Positions 1-5,417 of a stretch of DNA of 14,584 bases are shown here, piece by piece. This stretch comes from Candidatus Cloacimonadota bacterium (GTDB lineage Bacteria > Cloacimonadota > Cloacimonadia > Cloacimonadales > TCS61). The DNA is taken from contig QMNP01000010.1 of assembly GCA_003647825.1 (NCBI GenBank), positions 1-14,584 of the forward strand. The letters run 5' to 3'. How positions within the stretch are numbered: the first letter of the stretch is position 1; every line of letters starts with the position of its first letter. The notes under the pieces are model-generated. The model saw only the letters and a list, made by a program, of their open reading frames with translations. It did no database searches and was not told where the DNA came from. A program made the position numbers and the translations under genes.

Positions 1-148
1 CGGTGATACTTTGGTTTATTTATTGCGTTTATGTGATGAACTGAACATTGATCCGATTAAAGCTGCTAACGATAAAATTCTGAAAAACGCTGAAAAATAT
101 CCCGTGGAAAAAGCCAAGGGGAAATCAAAAAAACATACGAAATTTTAA
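1..148 (+). CDS. MazG-like nucleotide pyrophosphohydrolase, C-terminal end (partial)
   Basis: Only the last 48 codons are present; the gene enters from the left edge and is read from base 2 to a TAA at 146-148. The visible peptide begins GDTLVYLLRLCDELNID, continues with an alternating helix (AANDKILKNAEKYPVEKAKG) and ends in a basic tail, KSKKHTKF. This is the C-terminal pattern of the all-alpha MazG-like/dCTPase family, where a D-x-LxYLLRLxD helix is followed by K-x-x-KNAxKYPVEKxxG and a SxKxT tail. Members hydrolyse nucleoside triphosphates, often dCTP or modified nucleotides, to the monophosphate and pyrophosphate in the cytoplasm as a house-cleaning activity. The N-terminal metal-binding ExxE helices lie outside the window, so activity cannot be judged. 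The next gene begins 114 nt later behind its own regulatory region, so they need not be co-transcribed. Confidence 0.8.
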   Translation, partial: GDTLVYLLRLCDELNIDPIKAANDKILKNAEKYPVEKAKGKSKKHTKF

Positions 149-208
149 GATTATAATAATTTATGTGAATCTTTTATAAAATAAAAAAAATTAACTCATA
201 AGGATTTA

Positions 209-249
209 ATGGTTGACATTTAAGGAAACTATATTAATTTGTCAACCAT
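209..249. promoter_or_regulatory. Perfect 10-bp inverted repeat in front of the HTH-peptidase gene (putative operator)
   Basis: ATGGTTGACA at 209-218 is matched exactly by its reverse complement TGTCAACCAT at 240-249, with a 21-bp AT-rich spacer. The two half-sites are 31 bp apart, about three helical turns, and end 13 nt before the chosen start codon. The left arm contains a perfect TTGACA (213-218), but no good -10 box lies 16-18 bp further on. The likely use is as paired binding sites for the HTH domain encoded just downstream, giving autoregulation as in many toxin-antitoxin operons. That role is inferred; the repeat itself is directly visible. Confidence 0.55.
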
Positions 250-262
250 AATAGGAGGTGCT

Positions 263-1315
263 ATGTCTGATATTTTTGCTAGAAGATTCAAATCTGCAAG
301 GTTGAAGTCTGGATTGTCATTACAGGCTTTGGCAGATAAAATTGGTGAATCTATTACTAAACAAGCAATTAGTAAATATGAACAAGATAAGGCAATGCCG
401 GACAGTAAAAAAATGATCGAGTTGGCGAAAGCACTGAATGTAAAACTCGATTACTTTTTCCGACCAGCAAGAGTAGAGATTGAGTTATCTGAACCAGCAT
501 ATAGAAAAAGATCAACCATGTCTAAGAAAAGATTATATATGATAAATGAAACTGTTCGGGATTTGATTGAACGTTACGTAGAAACAGAAAACTTGTTTAA
601 TAGTTCCGAACCAGTTAAATTGCCTGCACAAGATGTTAGAAATATTTTTTCATTTGAAGATGTAGAACAATTAGCGGAAAATATACGCAAATTATGGAAC
701 CTTGGAAACGATCCCATCGAAAGTATGGTTGATGTTTTAGAAGATAATAACTTCAAAGTAGCTTTAATAGAAGGTGATGAAAAATTTGATGGATTATCTT
801 GCTGGGGAAATAAAAAAATCCCAATAATAATCAGTAAGAAAAATTGCTCAGGAGATAGACAACGCTCAAACCTGGCACATGAACTTGGGCATTTACTTAT
901 GAATGTTTCTGATGGATTTGATGAAGAAAAAGCAGCATACAGATTTTCTGCAAGCTTTCTTGTACCACGAGGAGTAGCGTATAATGAATTGGGTGAACAT
1001 CGAAAGAAATTGAATCTCCCAGAACTACATATTCTGAAACATAAATATGGTATGAGTATGCAACAATGGGTGTATCGTGCTAAGGATCTGGGTATTATCT
1101 CAGCTTCTCATGCGAAGGATTGGTTTATCTGGTTTAGACAGCATGGGGCAAAAATAGAGCCAGGTAAGCCAGTTGAAGAAGAGAATCCAACCAGGATGAG
1201 AAAAATCGTATTCCAGGGATTGGCTGAAAATATTATATCCCCACCCAAAGCTGCAGAATTGCTTAACTGTAGTATCAATGAGATTAAAAAATCAATGTCA
1301 GGATTAAACATTTAA
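263..1315 (+). CDS. XRE-family HTH regulator fused to ImmA/IrrE metallopeptidase (antitoxin-like)
   Basis: A 350-aa cytoplasmic protein. Residues 5-65 form an XRE/Cro helix-turn-helix (RRFKSARLKSGLSLQALADK, then QAISKYEQDKAMPDSKKMIE). Residues about 130-280 are an ImmA/IrrE (COG2856) domain with the zinc-peptidase motif HELGH at 206-210 and a likely third ligand in EEKAAYRF near 221-222. The C-terminal 60 residues carry a further helical segment (SPPKAAELLNCSINEIKKSM) that may be a second HTH. Proteins of this build repress phage, ICE or toxin operons and can be inactivated by proteolysis. The ATG at 263 is chosen because AGGAGG (253-258) lies 4 nt upstream; the TTG eight codons earlier has no ribosome binding site and lies inside the inverted repeat. 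The stop overlaps the next start (TAATG), indicating translational coupling with the PIN gene. Confidence 0.85.
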   Translation: MSDIFARRFKSARLKSGLSLQALADKIGESITKQAISKYEQDKAMPDSKKMIELAKALNVKLDYFFRPARVEIELSEPAYRKRSTMSKKRLYMINETVRDLIERYVETENLFNSSEPVKLPAQDVRNIFSFEDVEQLAENIRKLWNLGNDPIESMVDVLEDNNFKVALIEGDEKFDGLSCWGNKKIPIIISKKNCSGDRQRSNLAHELGHLLMNVSDGFDEEKAAYRFSASFLVPRGVAYNELGEHRKKLNLPELHILKHKYGMSMQQWVYRAKDLGIISASHAKDWFIWFRQHGAKIEPGKPVEEENPTRMRKIVFQGLAENIISPPKAAELLNCSINEIKKSMSGLNI

Positions 1316-1821
1316 TGGAATTATTAATCTCTGATACCTGCATATTAATTGACCTTCATAATGGTGAGTTATTGGAGAAAATCCATGAACTTCCATATAG
1401 TTTAGGGATTCCTGATGCAATCATATATGGTACGTTTGATGATGAACCTGAATTAAATCGAATAAATGCAGAACAGATAATTGATGCTGGTTTTCAGGTT
1501 TTTTCTTTGGATTCTGATGGATTGCTTGAAGTATTTGAAATATATAATAAATATACTAAGCCATCTTTAACTGATATTTTCGGATTGGTTGTAGCTAAGA
1601 GAAACAATGCCATTTTATTAACAGGTGATGGTAGTTTAAGAAAATCGGCAGCAAAAGAAAACGTAGAAGTTAAAGGAACTTTATGGATTATGGATGAAAT
1701 GATTAAACACGATATTTTAGATAAGGAATATGCTGCCAAAAGTTTAAATAAAATATTAGTAGAAGGAGCATATTTACCAAAATCAGAATGCCAGAAAAGA
1801 TTAGAACAATGGAAATCATAA
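1315..1821 (+). CDS. PIN-domain-like nuclease (DUF3368 type), probable toxin
   Basis: A 168-aa protein that starts on the last base of the upstream stop codon (TAATG). The fold signature is PIN-like: an N-terminal strand ending in SDTCILIDL with Asp7; a second acidic position in PDAIIY (Asp34) where PIN proteins usually have Glu; LTDIFGLVVAK with Asp87, matching the usual T/S-D-x3-L-x-A helix; and LLTGDGSLRKSAAK with Asp105, followed by VKGTLWIMDEMI, very like the end of DUF3368 proteins. PIN proteins are Mg-dependent ribonucleases, commonly toxins of type II modules. The pairing with an HTH-ImmA/IrrE protein rather than a small antitoxin is a recognised alternative arrangement. The role as toxin is inferred from context; the fold call is from motifs. 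The Asp-for-Glu change means catalysis should not be assumed. Confidence 0.72.
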   Translation: MELLISDTCILIDLHNGELLEKIHELPYSLGIPDAIIYGTFDDEPELNRINAEQIIDAGFQVFSLDSDGLLEVFEIYNKYTKPSLTDIFGLVVAKRNNAILLTGDGSLRKSAAKENVEVKGTLWIMDEMIKHDILDKEYAAKSLNKILVEGAYLPKSECQKRLEQWKS

Positions 1822-1831
1822 GGAAGAATAA

Positions 1832-1975
1832 ATGAACAAAGAAGATCTGAAATCGGTTTTTCAACAATCTTACAATAATCATGAATAGCAGAACTTATTA
1901 CGAGAAGTTTTCTCTGGAGTCACATTCTTTGCTAACCTTACTTCTATTCCTGTTTCTAAAGAAGAAATCTGTTAG
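1832..1975 (+). pseudogene. Decayed N-terminus of an Eco57I-like DNA methyltransferase/restriction enzyme
   Basis: The ATG at 1832 has AGGAAG (1821-1826) 5 nt upstream and follows the PIN gene stop by 10 nt, so it looks like the third gene of the operon. It reads MNKEDLKSVFQQSYNNHE and stops at TAG (1886-1888). The same frame continues QNLLREVFSGVTFFANLTSI and PVSKEEIC to a second TAG at 1973-1975. The pattern (E-x-LKxxFxxxYN.. then W-x-x-LLxxxF.. FA.. IPxxxE) resembles, from memory, the N-terminus of large class I methyltransferases of the Eco57I/type IIG group. In those proteins a Trp sits where this frame has TAG, consistent with a TGG to TAG nonsense change. The remaining 1,000 or so codons are absent. 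Family assignment is tentative; that the frame is broken is plain. Confidence 0.4.
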
Positions 1976-2083
1976 AAATGGATCCTCTAAATAATACTGA
2001 ATTGAGTGAATTATTTGTATCGAACAAAAAAAAAGGATTTAAAATCTTCGGGAAGAAAAAAATATAGATAGGAACAACAAAAT

Positions 2084-3010
2084 ATGAATCTCCACGGAAT
2101 TTATTATTCAGAACCGGTTTACAGGCCACCCAGTGAAGCGAACAGTCTATTGATCCAGGTAACAGAAGGCTGCACTTACCACTGCAGTTTCTGCTTTGCA
2201 AATATGAAAAAGTTCAAGATACGGGATCTGGACGATATTAAAAAAGATATGGATACAGCTCGCAAAGTTTATGGAACGGATATACGCAAGATGTTCTTCC
2301 TGGACGGCAATGCCATGGTGATTCCCTACAATAAACTTTTAGAACTTACCAGTTATGCACAGTTGCTGTTTCCCAAATTGAACCGCATCGGCACTTATGC
2401 TCATGCCAAAGATATTTTAGCCAAAAGCGATGTGGAGTTGCGCTCTCTAAAAGAAGCTGGACTGGGGATCGTGTATATCGGTATTGAGAGCGGCAACAAC
2501 CAGCAGCTGGCCAAAGCGGGGAAGAGGGTTACAGCCGATGAGATCGTAGCAGCTTTTCATAAATGCTTTCAATCCGGCATCACACCTTCCGGTACAATAA
2601 TATTGGGTTTAACTGGAAATGATGATAAACTGGCAGAACAGCACATACTTGATACTGCAGATCTGGTGAATCGAGCCAGCCCGGTACATGTAATAAAAGA
2701 AGGATCGCTTCCGGTCTGGTATATTTCGTGTCTGGCACTGATGTTCCCGGATGGATCGGATGTTGCCAGAGATTCTGCTGCCGGCAAATTTATTCCACAG
2801 ACATCCATCGGTATATTGCGTGAAATGAAGCTCTTTATAGAAAATATATCTGATGATGTGAAGAATTGTGTTTTCCGTAGTAATCACGCTTCCAATTATC
2901 TGCCTCTAAAAGGCCGTCTCAGCCGCGATCGCGATAAAATCGTGTCGATTATCGATCAGGGGCTGAAACACCCTGAGAATGTACGTCCGGAGTTTATGAG
3001 AGGATTGTAG
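2084..3010 (+). CDS. Radical SAM protein (Elp3/MiaB-fold core, COG1032-like), function unknown
   Basis: A 308-aa cytoplasmic protein. Cys30, Cys34 and Cys37 in GCTYHCSFC form the CxxxCxxC ligand set for the [4Fe-4S] cluster that cleaves S-adenosylmethionine. Further radical SAM core marks are FFLDGNAMVIP (residues about 73-83, glycine-rich SAM-binding strand), GLGIVYIGIESGNN (about 127-140, the strand carrying the GxESG motif) and GTIILGLTGND (about 170-180). The C-terminus has VFRSNHASNYLPLKGRLSRD, which I recall as a hallmark of a widespread but uncharacterised radical SAM family starting PPSEA.SLLIQVT. Length agrees with that family and the gene looks intact. AGGAA (2070-2074) lies 9 nt before the ATG. 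It has no pathway neighbour here. Its GC content is clearly above that of the genes on either side. Confidence 0.85.
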   Translation: MNLHGIYYSEPVYRPPSEANSLLIQVTEGCTYHCSFCFANMKKFKIRDLDDIKKDMDTARKVYGTDIRKMFFLDGNAMVIPYNKLLELTSYAQLLFPKLNRIGTYAHAKDILAKSDVELRSLKEAGLGIVYIGIESGNNQQLAKAGKRVTADEIVAAFHKCFQSGITPSGTIILGLTGNDDKLAEQHILDTADLVNRASPVHVIKEGSLPVWYISCLALMFPDGSDVARDSAAGKFIPQTSIGILREMKLFIENISDDVKNCVFRSNHASNYLPLKGRLSRDRDKIVSIIDQGLKHPENVRPEFMRGL

Positions 3011-3051
3011 AAGATATGATCACAGGAAATAGTTGGATCATATATAACAAA

Positions 3052-3071
3052 GGGCAGATACAGACCTGCCC
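3052..3071. repeat. REP copy 1 (degenerate)
   Basis: Arms GGGCAG and CTGCCC enclose ATACAGAC. It is followed by GTACG, as in copy 3 (CCTGCCCGTACG shared), which shows it is the same element with a worn centre. It lies 41 nt after the radical SAM stop and could act as its terminator hairpin, though no T-run follows. Confidence 0.7.
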
Positions 3072-3089
3072 GTACGGGAAAGAAAGAAG

Positions 3090-3109
3090 GGACAGGCCGT
3101 GACCTGTCC
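3090..3109. repeat. REP copy 2 (degenerate), just upstream of the transposase RBS
   Basis: Arms GGACAGG (3090-3096) and CCTGTCC (3103-3109) enclose the loop CCGTGA. It is a variant of the REP family around the RAYT gene. It ends 2 nt before AGGAAA (3112-3117), so its stem would sit directly beside the ribosome binding site of the transposase. Confidence 0.7.
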
Positions 3110-3120
3110 TTAGGAAATTC

Positions 3121-3618
3121 ATGTTAAAACGAAAACCAAACAGATACAAAGGTTATAATTATTCATCACCAGGTTATTATTTCGTTACGATTTGTACAAA
3201 AGATCGTTTGTCATTTTTTGGTAAAATAGAAGATGGTAAAATGATATTAAACGAAACCGGTGGGATTGTTAAAGAAAGATGGTTGTGGTTACAGGACCAA
3301 TACAATTACGTTAAATGTGGTGAATATGCAATAATGCCGAATCATTTTCATGGTATTTTGATTATTGATACAATTGTAGGGGAAGGTCGCGACCTGCCCC
3401 TACAAAAGATAAAACCATTATCCGAATTGATTGGTGCATTCAAAACCACATCTTCTAAATTGATACACCAAACAGGATTAAATGAATTCCATTGGCAGCG
3501 TTCATTTTACGATCACATAATCCGCAATACAAAATCATTGAATAATATAATTCAATATATCATTGATAATCCAAAAAACTGGGAAAAAGATGAGAATAAT
3601 ATAAGCAATGATAAATAA
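3121..3618 (+). CDS. REP-associated tyrosine transposase (RAYT, Y1_Tnp family)
   Basis: A 165-aa single-stranded-DNA nuclease of the IS200-like HUH class. Residues 17-34 (PGYYFVTICTKDRLSFFG) form the typical first strand. The metal-binding HUH motif is MPNHFHGIL with His75 and His77, and the nucleophile is probably Tyr130 in QRSFYDHIIRN, followed by IIQYIIDNPKNWEKD. RAYTs are domesticated, usually single-copy relatives of IS200/IS605 transposases that bind and cut REP hairpins and are thought to spread them. Five REP copies surround it, one of them within the frame (residues 86-95, VGEGRDLPLQ). AGGAAA (3112-3117) is 3 nt before the ATG. Both catalytic elements are present, so it may be active. 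Confidence 0.88.
   Translation: MLKRKPNRYKGYNYSSPGYYFVTICTKDRLSFFGKIEDGKMILNETGGIVKERWLWLQDQYNYVKCGEYAIMPNHFHGILIIDTIVGEGRDLPLQKIKPLSELIGAFKTTSSKLIHQTGLNEFHWQRSFYDHIIRNTKSLNNIIQYIIDNPKNWEKDENNISNDK
3374..3405. repeat. REP copy inside the RAYT coding sequence
   Basis: A 32-nt palindrome with a single mismatched pair (A3383 against G3396), centred on GTCGCGAC (3386-3393 region). It encodes IVGEGRDLPLQ between the HUH strand and the following helix of the transposase, a surface-loop position. Its length is compatible with the reading frame. Its centre matches the REP copies downstream of the gene. Confidence 0.85.
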
Positions 3619-3625
3619 TTAAAAG

Positions 3626-3645
3626 GGGCAGGTCGCGACCTGCCC
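3626..3645. repeat. REP copy 3 (perfect palindrome)
   Basis: GGGCAGGTCGCGACCTGCCC is a perfect 20-bp palindrome, followed by GTACG as in copy 1. It begins 7 nt after the RAYT stop. Confidence 0.92.
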
Positions 3646-3696
3646 GTACGCACGAATCAGAAAAAGTGAAAGAAATTAAATAGATAAAAAGAGAAG

Positions 3697-3716
3697 GGGC
3701 AAGTCGCGACTTGCCC
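3697..3716. repeat. REP copy 4 (perfect palindrome with a compensatory change)
   Basis: GGGCAAGTCGCGACTTGCCC is also perfect over 20 bp. It differs from copy 3 by G to A in the left arm and the matching C to T in the right arm, so pairing is kept. GTAAC follows, related to the GTACG tail of copies 1 and 3. Confidence 0.92.
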
Positions 3717-3755
3717 GTAACAGAAAGAATTTCTTATTACCATGTTTTATACACT

Positions 3756-3783
3756 GTAGTGGTAGGTCGCGACTTACTACTAC
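3756..3783. repeat. REP copy 5, containing the stop codon of the membrane-protein gene
   Basis: A 28-nt imperfect palindrome with arms beginning GTAGTGGTAG and ending ACTACTAC and core GTCGCGAC. The two mismatched pairs would be G-T wobbles in the hairpin. The minus-strand TAG of the 141-aa membrane protein (3780-3782) lies inside it. Placed between convergent genes, it could end transcription from both sides. Confidence 0.82.
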
Positions 3784-4205
3784 GCTTCCTTCTCTTCAGG
3801 AATCGTTTTCTCTTCTTTTAAATTTTGTGCTTTTGATTTAGCAGCCAGGATCCCGATCGGTGCCCAGATAAACAGCAGATGTACAGAGGTAGCTGCTGAG
3901 ATTACATTTCTTATTTCATCTTTGAATGGAGTGCCCTTTAATACAGCTGATGTCCAGATCATAACTCCACCCCAGATCAACGCACTTAAAATGATTGTCG
4001 ATCCACTTTTAAATTCACTCTTCTTTCTGGTCCACAACAGCATCATATTGAGCAACATTACATGCAATATAACTCCATAATACAGAATTCTACTAACGGC
4101 TTCTTTGTACTCGGAGCCTTTAAGCACAACAGCAGATCCAACAATTACACTTGCCCAGATCAGTGTACTGCCGATCAGTATAGCAGCTCCAATTGGTTTT
4201 TTCAT
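3780..4205 (-). CDS. Four-helix membrane protein with two repeated halves
   Basis: A 141-aa protein of unknown family. It has four hydrophobic segments at about 5-28, 42-58, 68-89 and 103-122, then a charged tail (KAQNLKEEKTIPEEKEA). It is an internal duplication: STLIWASVIVGSAVVLKG (residues 13-30) matches SALIWGGVMIWTSAVLKG (74-91), and each is followed by a K-x-E/K-D-E segment and a helix ending in basic residues (WTRKK and AAKSK). Each half is thus a two-helix hairpin of about 60 residues. AGGAGAG (4211-4217) is 5 nt before the ATG. It follows a TrmB-family regulator gene in the same orientation after 214 nt, so it may be that regulator's target; this is inference. The stop codon lies within a REP palindrome, so the C-terminal residues may have been altered by that insertion. 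Confidence 0.7.
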   Translation of the reverse strand: MKKPIGAAILIGSTLIWASVIVGSAVVLKGSEYKEAVSRILYYGVILHVMLLNMMLLWTRKKSEFKSGSTIILSALIWGGVMIWTSAVLKGTPFKDEIRNVISAATSVHLLFIWAPIGILAAKSKAQNLKEEKTIPEEKEA

Positions 4206-4222
4206 AATTTCTCTCCTTTTAC

Positions 4223-4436
4223 TTAGATTTTGTATGCGGCTTCTGCATAATACAAACTTTGTCTTTGCGAAGCATCTATCAGAGAGTTTCTGCTGAAGTA
4301 ATCTATATTGCTAGTTGATTACTATTTATAGAGATTGCTTCGTAAGCAACAGCGAGAAGCAAACTCGCAAAGACACACTTTTATTCATTTCTCATAAAAA
4401 ACACTCTATTATGCAGAACTCATTTAGATTTTGTAT
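4223..4436. mobile_element. Putative MITE with nested inverted repeats between the TrmB and membrane-protein genes
   Basis: TTCTGCATAATA (4241-4252) is the exact reverse complement of TATTATGCAGAA (4407-4418), giving a 178-bp unit. Inside it, GTCTTTGCGA (4261-4270) pairs exactly with TCGCAAAGAC (4365-4374). Outside it, the 13-bp sequence TTAGATTTTGTAT occurs as a direct repeat at 4223-4235 and 4424-4436, five bases beyond each terminus; the right copy covers the last codons of the TrmB gene. This is the layout expected of a small non-autonomous insertion with a target duplication, or of a REP-like cassette that carried part of the gene end along. There is no coding capacity. Confidence 0.5.
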
Positions 4437-5277
4437 TAAGCATATTTTTTTCTTCCACACGCATATAACGATACATATTTTTATAGCGTTCTATTATGCT
4501 CTTCATATTTTCAATTTTGTTGGAATCATCACTGTATATTTGTTCACAAACTTCTGTAAAATTGAATTCATAGGCTGATCCATTGAATAAAATAAAAGAA
4601 ATAAATGGGTCTTTCGTCCAAATACAGTGGATCAATTCCCTTCCATCTTTGCTGAAAAATGCAATAAGAGATTCGACCGTGTCCTTTAATACAATAAGCC
4701 ACTGACCATTGAGTTCGGTATAGATCAATTCGGGAATGGAGGCTTGTATTTGATGAACATGTTTGATATTATTACCTGAGTAATTCTTTACATAGATTGT
4801 AATTTCATTTGCTCTATCCTCTGTTAAATATTGTTTGATGGTTTGCATAGGAGCGGGAAATCCATCGATTAGAAGTGTGTTCTGTGCAGATTTGATCATG
4901 CTGCTCGCTTTTTCAAAAACCAGTTCCTTAGATTGCAGTTCGTAAATTCCTGTGGGCTCTTGCTGCACTTCTAATTTATTAACTTCTTCAATTATCTGTT
5001 CCCGCTTGGTTTTAAATTCGTTTTCAATTTTGTTAAGGAATTCTTCTATTGGTATTGTGTCAAAATAGACGGTTCCGGAAGATTTATCGCTGACCACTGC
5101 TCCTTTTTGTTGAAGACTTTTCAGAGCTTTATATGTGTTAGCCACTGGTTTGCCGATCTGCCCGGCAATTTTGTATCCGGTACTGCGTTTGTTTCCCAGC
5201 AGCCAGATGTAGATATATGCTTCCAGTTCACTCAATCCCATTTCTCGCAGCATTTGCAATAATTTATCAATTTTCAT
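4420..5277 (-). CDS. TrmB-family transcriptional regulator
   Basis: A 285-aa cytoplasmic protein. Residues 1-78 are a winged helix of the TrmB type (LLQMLREMGLSELEAYIYIW, GYKIAGQIGKPVANTYKALKS, LQQKGAVVSDKSSGTVYFDT with the wing). Residues about 83-105 look like a coiled-coil dimerisation helix, and 109-250 form the effector part (IYELQSKELVFEKASSMIKS.. LLIDGF.. WLIVLKD.. ). It resembles the PLD-like TrmB C-terminal domain but shows no HxK active site, as expected for a sensor. TrmB proteins are mostly known from archaea as sugar-responsive regulators; bacterial members are less studied. The Shine-Dalgarno AGGAGAGGA (5281-5289) sits just before the ATG. Its last codons lie in the 13-bp direct repeat of the adjacent MITE-like element. 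Confidence 0.85.
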   Translation of the reverse strand: MKIDKLLQMLREMGLSELEAYIYIWLLGNKRSTGYKIAGQIGKPVANTYKALKSLQQKGAVVSDKSSGTVYFDTIPIEEFLNKIENEFKTKREQIIEEVNKLEVQQEPTGIYELQSKELVFEKASSMIKSAQNTLLIDGFPAPMQTIKQYLTEDRANEITIYVKNYSGNNIKHVHQIQASIPELIYTELNGQWLIVLKDTVESLIAFFSKDGRELIHCIWTKDPFISFILFNGSAYEFNFTEVCEQIYSDDSNKIENMKSIIERYKNMYRYMRVEEKNMLNTKSK

Positions 5278-5294
5278 AATTCCTCTCCTAACCC

Positions 5295-5323
5295 TTTATA
5301 GTGCGCTTCTACAAATTAAGCAA
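5295..5323 (-). promoter_or_regulatory. Candidate sigma70-type promoter of the TrmB gene
   Basis: On the minus strand TTGCTT (5323-5318) and TATAAA (5300-5295) are separated by 17 nt. This would give a 5' leader of about 10-15 nt before the ATG at 5277. The -10 match is good and the -35 match weak. Confidence 0.35.
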
Positions 5324-5330
5324 TTATTAA

Positions 5331-5349
5331 TAGTAGCACATAACTACTA
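5331..5349. promoter_or_regulatory. Palindrome TAGTAG-N7-CTACTA upstream of the TrmB promoter (putative operator)
   Basis: TAGTAG at 5331-5336 pairs with CTACTA at 5344-5349. An overlapping imperfect pairing (5328-5336 with 5347-5355) also exists. The site is just upstream of the candidate -35 box of the TrmB gene. Archaeal TrmB sites are palindromes containing TACT/AGTA, so binding by the encoded regulator is possible. This is inference. Confidence 0.3.
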
Positions 5350-5417
5350 CTGTTAAAATATGGCGAAGTTTGTCAAATTGTTTTTTTTAGCAGTTCTTTT
5401 CGAATTGCGGTGGGAAG

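Noticed and set aside
213..241. TTGACA at 213-218 as the -35 box of a promoter
   Set aside because: No acceptable -10 sequence occurs 16-18 bp downstream; the hexamer is better explained as part of the inverted repeat arm.
239..262. TTG start giving eight extra residues to the HTH-peptidase protein
   Set aside because: It lies within the inverted repeat and has no ribosome binding site, whereas the ATG at 263 has AGGAGG 4 nt upstream.
1978..2067. 29-codon open frame (MDPLNNTELSELFV...) before the radical SAM gene
   Set aside because: No ribosome binding site, lysine-rich low-complexity end, and it overlaps the decayed methyltransferase region; likely chance.
4105..4578. Plus-strand open frames of 63 and 87 codons across the MITE-like element and the end of the TrmB gene
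   Set aside because: They overlap well-supported minus-strand genes and the inverted-repeat element; the peptides are low-complexity and hydrophobic by base composition.
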